The notes below the pieces were generated by a model. That model was not told where the DNA came from, ran no database searches, and worked only from the letters and a program-made list of their open reading frames with translations. Source: an uncultured Christensenellaceae bacterium (GTDB lineage: Bacteria > Bacillota > Clostridia > Christensenellales > UBA3700). From it: a stretch of 64,000 nucleotides of DNA. The stretch lies in contig CAJUMY010000008.1 in the NCBI GenBank assembly GCA_910587685.1, positions 7,320 to 71,319 of the forward strand. The letters run 5' to 3'. Below, piece after piece: positions 45,716 to 53,748 of this stretch. The translations under genes and the position numbers were made by a program. How positions within the stretch are numbered: the first letter of the stretch is position 1; each line of letters starts with the position of its first letter.

Positions 45716-46786
45716 AATATCTATAAAATTCGGTTTGAGACCGTCCGCCGAAAGGTTGAACTCGGTGCACGTCAGCATCGTTTGGATGCCTTCGGTCGCT
45801 TTTAAGAGCTGCTTTTGTCTCGTTTCGTCGAGCTCGGAGAGAACGTCGTCGAGAAGAAGCACGGGGTTCTCTCCCGTTTCGTTACGGAAGCCTTCTATTT
45901 CGGCTAATTTCAGCGAAAGAGCAGTCGTGCGTTGCTGACCCTGCGAACCGAACTTCCTAATGTCTATGCCGTCTACAATGAGTTTGAGGTCGTCGCGGTG
46001 AGGTCCGACGCTCGTATGCTGGAGAAGTATGTCCTTATCGTACGCCGCGGTATACGAGTTTAGGAGAGCGTCGCTCATTTCGCCTAAGGACGCGTTTTCC
46101 ACGCCCGTCTCGTATTCCATCTCGAGCGTCTCTTTGCCGAGAGTCAAGAGAAAGTGTTTGCGGGCGGCGATCTTTTTGAGCTTTTCTACGAAAGCGTACC
46201 TTTCGGATATTACGATAGCGCCTTCCTTAGCGAGCTGTATATCCCACACGGGAAGAGTTGATTTGAGAGCCGTTATATCGCGCATCGTCTTTAGAAGTTT
46301 GTTTCGCTGAAGAAGTATCTTGTTATATCTTGAAAGAGCGTAGAGATACGTCTTTTTCTGTTGGGTCAAAGATATATCCATGAACCGTCTTCTCTCCTGC
46401 GGAGACTCCTTTATCAAACGGATCTCGTCGGGCGAAAAGTAAACGATATTGATGAAGCCGATAAGTTCGCTCATCTTGAGAAGAGGTATCTTATCTATCG
46501 CTATCCTTTTCTTTCCTTTGGAATCGAGGTGAAATTCGAGAGTGTGCTTTCTATACTTTTTAACGACGTCTATAGCGATATAGGACTGGTCCTTGCCCCA
46601 CATGATGAGATCCTTGTCCTGCGAAAGACGCGGAGACTTTCCGAGACCTGCGAAATACACGCTTTCTATGAGATTCGTCTTGCCGACGGCGTTAGCTCCT
46701 CTTATGACGTTGAGGGCAGGCGAAAAAGCGACGTTCGCGCCGTCGTAGTTCCTGTATCCGTTAAGTTTTACTTTTTCGATATACAT
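45701..46786 (-). CDS. recF: DNA replication and repair protein RecF
   Basis: A 361-residue SMC-like ATPase that loads RecA at single-strand gaps with RecO and RecR. Walker A is NVIRGANAVGKTNLIESVYF near residue 28, followed by the family motif GKSPRLSQDKDLI. The signature and Walker B are at the C-terminal end: FGSQGQQRTTALSLKLAEIEGF and NPVLLLDDVLSELDETRQKQLL. GAGGGAAG precedes the ATG. In most Bacillota it lies after dnaN and the S4-domain yaaA gene; here yaaA is not in the gap and recF is divergent from dnaA. Confidence 0.96.
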   Translation of the reverse strand: MYIEKVKLNGYRNYDGANVAFSPALNVIRGANAVGKTNLIESVYFAGLGKSPRLSQDKDLIMWGKDQSYIAIDVVKKYRKHTLEFHLDSKGKKRIAIDKIPLLKMSELIGFINIVYFSPDEIRLIKESPQERRRFMDISLTQQKKTYLYALSRYNKILLQRNKLLKTMRDITALKSTLPVWDIQLAKEGAIVISERYAFVEKLKKIAARKHFLLTLGKETLEMEYETGVENASLGEMSDALLNSYTAAYDKDILLQHTSVGPHRDDLKLIVDGIDIRKFGSQGQQRTTALSLKLAEIEGFRNETGENPVLLLDDVLSELDETRQKQLLKATEGIQTMLTCTEFNLSADGLKPNFIDIPLEK

Positions 46787-47361
46787 ATTCTTCCCTCAAA
46801 AGTTTTGTGTTGTCCGACGCGGCGTTTTCGTGTTTTATCCGCCCTGTGGCCGCAAGCGTTCGATATGCAAATATACCGTATATGTAAGTACATTTTTATA
46901 GTTTATATCAAGCGGCTCATTTATTATCAGCCGACTTCAAAAGACGTTTAAGCGGTGTTTTCGCTTGTTTACGCTTCGTCGGCGTATATATTGTTACGGC
47001 GTGATTTCCCGCGGTCTTGCCGGTCGTAGATTCGCAAAAAAGGCGTCGTTTTTGAGCCGTCTTTTTACATTTTGATAAAAGCCGTTCTTTACTCTTTACG
47101 ATACTTATTATTATAGCAAAGACCGAAAATAAAGTAAATCGAATTGACGCTCTCGTCAGCGCTCTTTATCGGTAGAGAGTAAAGCAGAGTCAAATCGTTA
47201 TAAAAGGCGTTTGACGGCGAAAACGGACGTTTTATAGAATGGCGGCTTTTGGGAGTTGTTGATAAGAGCTTTAGTTTATTTTAAGATTATTTTTATTATT
47301 ATCAAGTAAATGGCGATTTATCATTGAAATTTTTTCTCACTCATAGTATAATAAAAACATT
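46787..47361. other. 575-bp region between divergent recF and dnaA
   Basis: No gene. Only near-matches to the DnaA box are visible: TTATCCGCC near 46837, TGTTGATAA at about 47257, and AT-rich TTATCA repeats near 47300. The last 100 bp are strongly AT-rich. This may still contain an origin element, but it lacks the clustered perfect DnaA boxes usually found beside dnaA. Confidence 0.5.
47324..47352 (+). promoter_or_regulatory. Sigma-A promoter of dnaA
   Basis: TTGAAA (47324-47329), 17-bp spacer, TATAAT (47347-47352). A transcript starting 6-8 bp later would begin at or just before the dnaA ATG at 47362, leaving almost no leader. Confidence 0.8.
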
Positions 47362-48699
47362 ATGAAAGATGCAAAACAGTTATGGAAAGAAGTACAGGAC
47401 GTATTATCGAAAGAACTATCGGTAGTCGCTATGGAAGTATGGATACAACCGCTCGAACCCGTATGTATTTACGGCAATAAGCTCATACTCCTCGCAGTGC
47501 TCAAGAACGCAAAGGCGAGTATCATGCGCAACTACAGCGAGAAGATAAGGAACGCCATTAACGACGTCAATACTTTCGTTACGGACTTCGACGTTATAAC
47601 CGAGGACGAAAGACAGGCGTACGAGAGCGGAAATGTTGAAAAGAAAGAGGAACCGAAGGAAAACAAGTGCGTTTTCGATCCGTGTTTCACGTTCGATAAT
47701 TTCGTCATAGGCGGAAGCAACCAGATAGCTTACGCCGCCGCTAAAGCCGTCGCCCAAAATCCGGGACAACAGCACAACCCGTTATTTATTTACGGAGGCG
47801 TCGGTCTCGGCAAGACGCACATCATGCACGCTATCGGCAATCACATTTACTCGAAGAATCCGTCCGCAAAAATACTCTACGTCACCACGGCGCAGTTCAT
47901 CAACGATTTCATAGACTCTATACGTAACAATAACGACAACGAGAACCGTATGTTCAGAGAAAAGTATAGAGACGTCGACGTGCTCATGCTCGACGATATA
48001 CAGTTCATCGCGGGAAAAGAGGCGACGCAGGAAGCGCTCTTCCATACGTTCAACGACCTCTACCATTTCAAGAAACAGATAATCTTGTCGAGCGACCGTC
48101 ATCCGAAAGAACTTACGTTTTTGGACGAGAGACTGCGTTCGAGGTTTTCATACGGACTGACGTGCGATATAACGGCGCCCGATATTGAGACGAGGATAGC
48201 TATCCTCGAGCGAAAGGCGTACGCGAAGAAGTGCGCGGTGCCTAGCGACGTGCTCAACTTTATAGCGGAGAATATCAATACCAATATAAGAGAACTCGAA
48301 GGAGCGCTCAACAAAGTAATATTTTACGCCGCTCTCGTCGGTCGGGAGATAGATTCCGTCGACATCGTAAAAGAGGCGCTCAAGGACGAGATAGAGTCGG
48401 GAAGCCACGCTCTCACGATAGATACGATAGTCGAAAAGGTTTGCTCTTACTATAACGTTTCGAAAAAAGATCTCGTCGGAAAGAAGAGGACGAGCGCGAT
48501 AACCGAGCCGAGATTCATGTGTATATATCTCATCAACGATATTCTGTCTCTGCCGCTCGTCGCGATAGGCGAATACTTCGGCGGACGCGATCACGCCACG
48601 ATAATCCACGCCCGCGACAAGGTCGCAATGGCGCTCGAGAACGATATGAAGACCAAAATAGATTTCAAGAATCTCAAGAATATGATAATGCGTAAGTAA
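47362..48699 (+). CDS. dnaA: Chromosomal replication initiator protein DnaA
   Basis: A 445-residue AAA+ initiator. Domain I is residues 1-75 (LWKEVQDVLSKELSVVAMEVWIQPL), a short linker of about 30 residues follows, then the ATPase: FIYGGVGLGKTHIMHAIGNH (Walker A), VLMLDDIQFIAGKEATQE (Walker B), and DERLRSRFSYGLTCDI (arginine-finger region). The DNA-binding domain IV has FGGRDHATIIHARDKV. No Shine-Dalgarno sequence is found before ATG 47362; the promoter ends a few bases before it, so translation may start on a leaderless mRNA. Co-directional with dnaN, but opposite to all surrounding replication genes. Confidence 0.97.
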   Translation: MKDAKQLWKEVQDVLSKELSVVAMEVWIQPLEPVCIYGNKLILLAVLKNAKASIMRNYSEKIRNAINDVNTFVTDFDVITEDERQAYESGNVEKKEEPKENKCVFDPCFTFDNFVIGGSNQIAYAAAKAVAQNPGQQHNPLFIYGGVGLGKTHIMHAIGNHIYSKNPSAKILYVTTAQFINDFIDSIRNNNDNENRMFREKYRDVDVLMLDDIQFIAGKEATQEALFHTFNDLYHFKKQIILSSDRHPKELTFLDERLRSRFSYGLTCDITAPDIETRIAILERKAYAKKCAVPSDVLNFIAENINTNIRELEGALNKVIFYAALVGREIDSVDIVKEALKDEIESGSHALTIDTIVEKVCSYYNVSKKDLVGKKRTSAITEPRFMCIYLINDILSLPLVAIGEYFGGRDHATIIHARDKVAMALENDMKTKIDFKNLKNMIMRK

Positions 48700-48743
48700 A
48701 ATAAAGAGGAAAACGACACCCTTGAAAGGGGAAGGAGAAAGAT

Positions 48744-49850
48744 ATGAAACTGATATGTAACGGACTTGAACTGGCGGACGCGTTCCAAAAGGTAATAAAA
48801 GCGATTCCCGTCAAGAAAGGGATACCGATCTTAGAAGGAGTCAAACTATCGGCGCAGGGCAACGAACTCGTGCTTTCGGCGACCGATACTAATTTTGCGA
48901 TAATAAAGACCATAAGGGCCGACGTCATGATAGAGGGAGAGACCGTAGTTCCCGGTAAGTTCTTTGCCGAGTTCGTGAGGAAACTTTCAGGCGAGAGTCA
49001 GATAGAGCTCGATATGATAGACGATTTGGTCATAAAAGTGAAATATATGGACAGCGAGATCAAGCTGCACTGTATGGACGTGAACGAATTTCCGCCTATC
49101 AATATACTTTCTCCCGATACGGTCGTTACAATGAAGCAGGCGGAGCTCAAGGACCTCGTAGATAAGATAATCTTTTCCGCGTCGCAGGAAGATTCGAGAC
49201 CGATACTCAAAGGCGTGCTCTTCAAGCTCGATAAGGATACCCTTACGGGAGTCGCGCTCGACGGATACAGGCTCGCTATCGTAAAGAAGACCATCGACAG
49301 AGAATACGACTCGAGAGATATCGTGATTCCCGCGAAGAACCTCTTTGAAATATCCAAACTCATAGAGGACGGAGAGAATATACTCAAGCTCGTCATTTCC
49401 GATAAGATGCTAATGGTCGATATGGATCATACGAAGATAATTACTTCCCTGCTCGAAGGAGATTTCATTGCCTACGAGAAAATAATACCCAAGCAGTTCG
49501 AGACGGAAGTCGTCATTAACAAGGATCAGTTCGAGAGCAGTCTCGACAGAGTCTCGATAATTTCGAGGATCAGTAAGAATAACTATATAAAGCTCGATAT
49601 TAAGGAAAAGATAGTCACGATATCCGCAGACGCAAATATAGGAAACGTCAAAGAAAACGTCGCGATCTCTCTCGAGGGAAAGGACCTCACTATAGGACTC
49701 AACGCGAAGTACGTTGCGGACTGTCTGAAGGTGATAGGAGACGAGTTCGTTAAGATAAGAACGACTAATTCGATAATGCCCTGCACGATAGTTCCGACGG
49801 AAGGAGACGAGTTCCTCTATTTGGTACTGCCGCTGCGCGTAATGGAATAA
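48744..49850 (+). CDS. dnaN: DNA polymerase III sliding clamp (beta subunit)
   Basis: A 368-residue clamp that holds the replicative polymerase on DNA. Three repeated domains of about 120 residues are visible; landmarks include KAIPVKKGIPILEGVKLSAQGNELVLSATDTNFAI and the C-terminal VPTEGDEFLYLVLPLRV that forms the protein-binding cleft. GGGGAAGGAGAAAG precedes the ATG. It begins 45 bp after dnaA, as in nearly all Bacillota, and ends in the terminator at 49873-49911. Confidence 0.97.
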   Translation: MKLICNGLELADAFQKVIKAIPVKKGIPILEGVKLSAQGNELVLSATDTNFAIIKTIRADVMIEGETVVPGKFFAEFVRKLSGESQIELDMIDDLVIKVKYMDSEIKLHCMDVNEFPPINILSPDTVVTMKQAELKDLVDKIIFSASQEDSRPILKGVLFKLDKDTLTGVALDGYRLAIVKKTIDREYDSRDIVIPAKNLFEISKLIEDGENILKLVISDKMLMVDMDHTKIITSLLEGDFIAYEKIIPKQFETEVVINKDQFESSLDRVSIISRISKNNYIKLDIKEKIVTISADANIGNVKENVAISLEGKDLTIGLNAKYVADCLKVIGDEFVKIRTTNSIMPCTIVPTEGDEFLYLVLPLRVME

Positions 49851-49872
49851 TATTCGGACGAAGAAAACATAT

Positions 49873-49911
49873 ACGGCAAAACGAGAATAACGCGTTTTGC
49901 CGTTTTTTTTA
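49873..49911 (+). terminator. dnaN terminator
   Basis: ACGGCAAAACG (49873-49883) and CGTTTTGCCGT (49892-49902) pair perfectly, then a run of U follows to about 49911. Confidence 0.92.
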
Positions 49912-49934
49912 TATGGTTTTTATCCATAAATAAG

Positions 49935-50113
49935 TTTATAGCTACAATATCAAGTATTCCGCGTAAAAGTAACAGAAAAAGACGGCGAAAAGTAGCTTTT
50001 GCCGCGTTTAATATACGAAATTCCACCTATAATATCAAAAATGTCACCTTTAGTTACCGAAATTCCACCTAAAAGTAACATAGAAAGACGGCGAAAATAG
50101 CTTTTGCCATATT
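49935..50113 (+). repeat. Array B: degenerate 21-bp phased repeats between dnaN and parB
   Basis: Repeat cores (CAC or close variants) lie at 49960, 50003, 50024, 50045, 50066 and 50108, giving steps of 43, 21, 21, 21 and 42. Typical units are AATTCCACCTATAATATC and TGTCACCTTTAGTTACC. Between unit groups a hairpin GGCGAAAAGTAGCTTTTGCC (49984-50003) and a close copy (50090-50108) occur. The sequence is the same in kind and orientation as array C. It lies in the convergent gap between dnaN and parB. Confidence 0.8.
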
Positions 50114-50146
50114 AAGGGTTGCAATGCTACCGAAAGTTTAAGAAAA

Positions 50147-50176
50147 TAAAAAAGCATACCGAAAAAATCGGTATGC
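50147..50176 (-). terminator. parB terminator
   Basis: GCATACCGA (50154-50162) and TCGGTATGC (50168-50176) pair perfectly; leftward TTTTTTATTTTC follows. It is 30 bp past the parB stop. Confidence 0.88.
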
Positions 50177-50205
50177 ATATATGTAGGTTTTATTAAATTT
50201 TGCCT

Positions 50206-51090
50206 TTAGTCCTTGAGACTCATGATGAGCGAATATATGCGTTCGAGGTCGTCTCGCGTATAGTAGTCTATATAAAAACGTCCTTTGCTGTCCGTTCCTA
50301 CCGCCTTTACTTTCGTTGCGAAGATACGTTTCATATCGTTGACCATATTCTTGAGCTCCGCGGAAATCGGCGCTTTAGTCCTGACTCTGGTATCTCTAGT
50401 TAGATATGCGTTGACCATCGCTTCGAGATCTCTGACGCTCATCTGTTTGTCGGCGCAGGCGCGAGCGTAGCTTATCTGAGTGTCCTTATCCTTTATCGCG
50501 ATGAGAGTTCTCGCTTGCCCTGCCGTAAGACGGCCTTCGCGGACCATTTCGATGACTTCGGGATAAAGGTTGAGAAGTCGCATCGTGTTGGCGAGCGCCG
50601 AACGGCTCTTTCCGAGACGTTGCGCAAGTACTTCCTGCGTTACTGAGTGCTCTTGCATGAGCGACTTTAATGCGAACGCTTCTTCTATCGGGTTCAGCTC
50701 TTCTCTTTGGATATTCTCGATAAGCGCGATTTCTTTCCGCTCCTGCTCGGTATAGTTCCTTACAATGACGGGAACGGCGGACAGTCCTGCAATTTTTGCC
50801 GCTCTATATCTCCTCTCGCCTGCTACTATAACGTATCTTCCGCCCGTTTTGCATACCAAAAGAGGTTGAAGGATGCCGAAGTTGCGTATGGAGCCAGCGA
50901 GATTATTGAGCTCTTCTTCGTCGAAGTTCTTACGCGGCTGATCCTTGTTGGCATCGATAAGATCGATAGCTATTTCGCTAACGCCTTTGTTGAGCTTTCC
51001 TTCGTTGTCATAGGTTTTGACTTCTACCTGAAGGTCGGAAAAAAGTGCGTCAAGCCCTGCTCCCAATACTTTTTTACTTGGATTAGCCAT
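50206..51090 (-). CDS. parB: Chromosome partitioning protein ParB (Spo0J)
   Basis: A 294-residue CTP-dependent DNA clamp that loads at parS and spreads. The N-terminal domain has ENIQREELNPIEEAFAL and the CTP-binding AGERRYRAAKIAGLSAVPV. The central HTH is TQEVLAQRLGKSRSALANTMRLLNL, followed by the basic dimerisation end (KGRFYIDYYTRDDLERI). Start set at ATG 51090, with GAGGGG seven bases upstream, giving MANPSKKVLGAGLDALFSD as in Spo0J; the longer frame from 51129 has no ribosome-binding site. Its cognate parS sites are at 62213 and 62368. Confidence 0.96.
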   Translation of the reverse strand: MANPSKKVLGAGLDALFSDLQVEVKTYDNEGKLNKGVSEIAIDLIDANKDQPRKNFDEEELNNLAGSIRNFGILQPLLVCKTGGRYVIVAGERRYRAAKIAGLSAVPVIVRNYTEQERKEIALIENIQREELNPIEEAFALKSLMQEHSVTQEVLAQRLGKSRSALANTMRLLNLYPEVIEMVREGRLTAGQARTLIAIKDKDTQISYARACADKQMSVRDLEAMVNAYLTRDTRVRTKAPISAELKNMVNDMKRIFATKVKAVGTDSKGRFYIDYYTRDDLERIYSLIMSLKD

Positions 51091-51255
51091 AGAGAAACCC
51101 CTCGCTTTTTTATAAATTTTGTTAAACAAATCATATAGCGTCTTTTTAAGCTATCGCTTTATTTTACAACAAAAAACACAATATAGCAATACTATTTTTA
51201 GAAAATAGGTTAAAATTTTTGTATAAATGTCGAAAACGTTTGATAAAATCAAAAA

Positions 51256-51274
51256 TGTTTCACACTGTGACGCA
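51256..51274. promoter_or_regulatory. Imperfect TGTTTCACA dyad upstream of parB
   Basis: TGTTTCACA and TGTGACGCA, separated by one base, match TGTTTCACA-N-TGTGAAACA with two mismatches in the right arm. It lies 166 bp upstream of the parB start. It may be a degenerate parS or a regulator site. Confidence 0.35.
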
Positions 51275-51439
51275 GGGCGTTATCCGGTATCGGTAAAAAA
51301 TAGGAGTTGAAAAAGAAAACCCATGATACATCTCTTACGAGACCCAAAACGGTAGCGTACCAACAGCAAAGACGTAGAGAATCTCGCCGAATTAGAACGT
51401 GAACTTATATATGGCAAAGGGTAAAAGCCAACAAACTGC

Positions 51440-51768
51440 TGTTTCCACTTTTAATATCAAAAATTCCACTTATAATATAAGAAATGTCACCTTTGGTTAC
51501 TAAGATTCCACCTAAAAGTAACAAAGAAAGACGGAGGGAAGTAGCTTTTGTCACGTTTGATATATGAAATTCCACTTATAATATAAGAAATGTCACCTTT
51601 AGTTACCAAAATTCCACCAAAAAGTTACAAAAAGTACGGTAAAAACGGTTTTTTTCGCCTTTAATATAAAAAATGCCGTATAAAAGTTATGTTATAAAAC
51701 TGTGAAAGACGGCTTTGCCACCTTTAATATCAATAATTCCACTTATAGTTTACAATATGTCACCTATA
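51440..51768 (+). repeat. Array C: extended 21-bp phased repeat array between parA and parB
   Basis: Repeat cores are at 51446, 51467, 51488, 51509, then 51552, 51573, 51594, 51615, then weaker at 51656 and 51677, and again at 51719, 51740 and 51761. Within each block the spacing is exactly 21 bp; between blocks it is 43, 41 and 42. Whole blocks recur about every 105 bp (5 units). Typical units are TTCCACTTATAATATAAG and TGTCACCTTTAGTTACC. All units point the same way. The array fills most of the gap between the parA stop and the parB start. Confidence 0.85.
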
Positions 51769-51887
51769 AGTTCTTCTTCTATTATTTGCAAAATGGCGGC
51801 TCGGGGCGATAGATAGTTCTCGAAAGTCGAAAAATTCGCTTCTTTTTCATCAATAGAGGTATAAACGTTCATTGATTGCCGTTAGTT

Positions 51888-52658
51888 TTACGATGCGGAC
51901 TTCGACCTCGCTATAAATTCCTCGACAAGCGCATTGTACGCCTTCGCTCCCGACGATTTCATATCGTATTTTACTATGGGCAGACCGAAAGAAGGCGCTT
52001 CCGCAAGGCGAACGTTCCTCGGTATCGTCGTTTTGAATACTTTATCCTTAAAGTATTCTTCTATCTCGCGGCGAACCGAAAGCGTCAAGTTGGATCGCTT
52101 ATCATACATCGTAAGGATGATGCCCTCTATCCGAATGTTGGGATTTAGGTATTTTTGGACCTGCCGCAGCGTGTACATCAGTTGGCTGAGACCCAGCATC
52201 GATAGATATTCGCATTGAAGAGGTATCATGAGGGCGTCGCTCGCGCTGAGCGCGTTGACGGTGAGCAGTCCCAAAGAAGGCGGACAGTCTATCATAATGT
52301 AGTCAAAGTCGTCTTTTATCGCTTCCAAGGCCTGTTTAAGTATGAGTTCTCTGCCCTTTTCTACCGAGCAGAGCTCTATCTCCGCTCCCGCAAGAGAAGT
52401 GCACGACGGAATTATCTTAAGGCTCGCTATATCAGTGTCTCTTATGACGTTATCGCGTAAAACGTCGGCTTTTCCTATCAAAAGCTCGTATACTGTATTG
52501 TGATTGACGTGTATGCCGAGAGCGTTCGATGCGTTCGCCTGCGAATCGAGATCTATTATGAGGACTTTATATCCTTTGCTTGCCAAAAATGCCGAAGTAT
52601 TGACGCAACTGGTAGTCTTTCCGACGCCGCCTTTTTGATTGATGAACGAATAAATCAT
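51888..52658 (-). CDS. parA: Chromosome partitioning ATPase ParA (Soj)
   Basis: A 256-residue deviant Walker ATPase: INQKGGVGKTTSCVNTSAFLA (residues 6-26) carries the signature Lys, VLIIDLDSQANASNALG is Walker A', and YIMIDCPPSLGLLTVNAL is the second motif. It has no N-terminal HTH, as in chromosomal Soj. Together with ParB it segregates origins and, in Bacillus, influences DnaA. The gene order parA then parB (leftward) is conserved, but the gap between them is unusually long (about 800 bp from the parB start) and holds array C. Confidence 0.96.
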   Translation of the reverse strand: MIYSFINQKGGVGKTTSCVNTSAFLASKGYKVLIIDLDSQANASNALGIHVNHNTVYELLIGKADVLRDNVIRDTDIASLKIIPSCTSLAGAEIELCSVEKGRELILKQALEAIKDDFDYIMIDCPPSLGLLTVNALSASDALMIPLQCEYLSMLGLSQLMYTLRQVQKYLNPNIRIEGIILTMYDKRSNLTLSVRREIEEYFKDKVFKTTIPRNVRLAEAPSFGLPIVKYDMKSSGAKAYNALVEEFIARSKSAS

Positions 52659-53047
52659 AATATTATAGCTCCTTTTTTATTTTACGATAGCCGGTGATTC
52701 TTTTCTTTTTACGTATTTTAAGATTTTCTTCTGCGTGTATCGGTCAATAGAAAATATGAGCCGCATAATATAAAAATAGCTATACATATATCATAGTTTT
52801 GATAAAGTACAGCTTGTCTTCAGTATATTTTTTCGCCAAAAGCGCCGCTTTCTTTGAATGTTAAGTTTTGTATCTATAACTATAAAAAATAGCTTTATCT
52901 TAGGAAATTTATGTAACAATAATTAACATTTTGTAACTTTTAAGTGGAATTTTTGATATTAAAAGTGGCAAAATTGATATTACAGCTTACATTAAGACCA
53001 TTTGCTTCCGATTTTGGTTGCAAAAAATTTTTTGCCGCGAAAACCGC
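52659..53047. other. 389-bp gap between rsmG and parA
   Basis: Contains the parA promoter region and, near the rsmG side, array D. No gene is supported. Base composition is very AT-rich in the parA-proximal 150 bp. Confidence 0.5.
52940..52978 (-). repeat. Array D: two-unit 21-bp repeat
   Basis: Two units of AAGTGGAATTTTTGATATTAAA type with GTG cores at 52944 and 52965 (21 bp apart), in the orientation opposite to arrays B and C. The following 21-bp position (52986) is degenerate. Confidence 0.6.
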
Positions 53048-53746
53048 TCATAACGGCTCGAGTCTCGGCTTGTTTTTTCCTCTCGGGTATTTTTTATCGG
53101 TGTCTCTGCATTTTTTTATTATGACGAAAGAGTGAGTAATGTCGCTTGACGGAAGAACTACCTCCTCCGCGGCTATAACTTCGCCGTTTAATAGTCTTAA
53201 TGCGTTTTTCGCGACGGATATCTCCTCTTTATAATTGCTTCCCTTATATGCGACGAGCGTTCCGCCTACCTTTAGGAGCGGAAGAGCGTATTCAACGAGC
53301 GTCGGAAGCGGAGCTACCGCGCGCGCGACGGCTGCATCGTAACGGTTTCTGCTTTTTAACGCCGCGTCCTCTATCCTCATATGCGTAGCCGTTACGTTCC
53401 TAAGCTCGAGTTTTTCGGCGACTTCGCGAAGGAAGCCTACGCGTTTAAGCAAAGAGTCGTACGTATCGATCTTTATATCTTCCCTTACGATGCATAGAGG
53501 TATCGAAGGAAAACCCGCGCCAGCGCCTATATCTACGACGATAGAGCCCTTCTCTATATATTTTTCGCCGTAAACGCTGTCGATGAAGTGCTTTAGATAT
53601 ACTTCATTCCTATCGGTTATTGCGGTAAGATTGAATTTTTCGTTCCACTCTATCAAAAGCGAGTAGTATTTTTCGAACTTTTCGAGTATATTTTCGCAGG
53701 CGGGCAGCGACAGTCTTTCAAGTTCGCCACATAAAACGGATCGCAT
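53048..53746 (-). CDS. rsmG: 16S rRNA (guanine-N7)-methyltransferase RsmG (GidB)
   Basis: A 232-residue SAM-dependent methyltransferase that modifies G527 of 16S rRNA. The SAM-binding VVDIGAGAGFPSIPLCI is near residue 80 and the family motif DAAVARAVAPLPTLVEYALPLL follows. Start chosen at ATG 53746, two bases after the mnmG stop with AAGGGGG overlapping the end of mnmG; the frame open upstream to 53776 is unlikely to be used. Last gene of the mnmE-mnmG-rsmG group, matching the Bacillus order. Confidence 0.94.
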   Translation of the reverse strand: MRSVLCGELERLSLPACENILEKFEKYYSLLIEWNEKFNLTAITDRNEVYLKHFIDSVYGEKYIEKGSIVVDIGAGAGFPSIPLCIVREDIKIDTYDSLLKRVGFLREVAEKLELRNVTATHMRIEDAALKSRNRYDAAVARAVAPLPTLVEYALPLLKVGGTLVAYKGSNYKEEISVAKNALRLLNGEVIAAEEVVLPSSDITHSFVIIKKCRDTDKKYPRGKNKPRLEPL

Positions 53747-53748
53747 TG

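Noticed and set aside
51256..51271. TGTTTCACACTGTGAC as a third true parS
   Set aside because: The right half differs from parS at several positions; listed only as a degenerate dyad.
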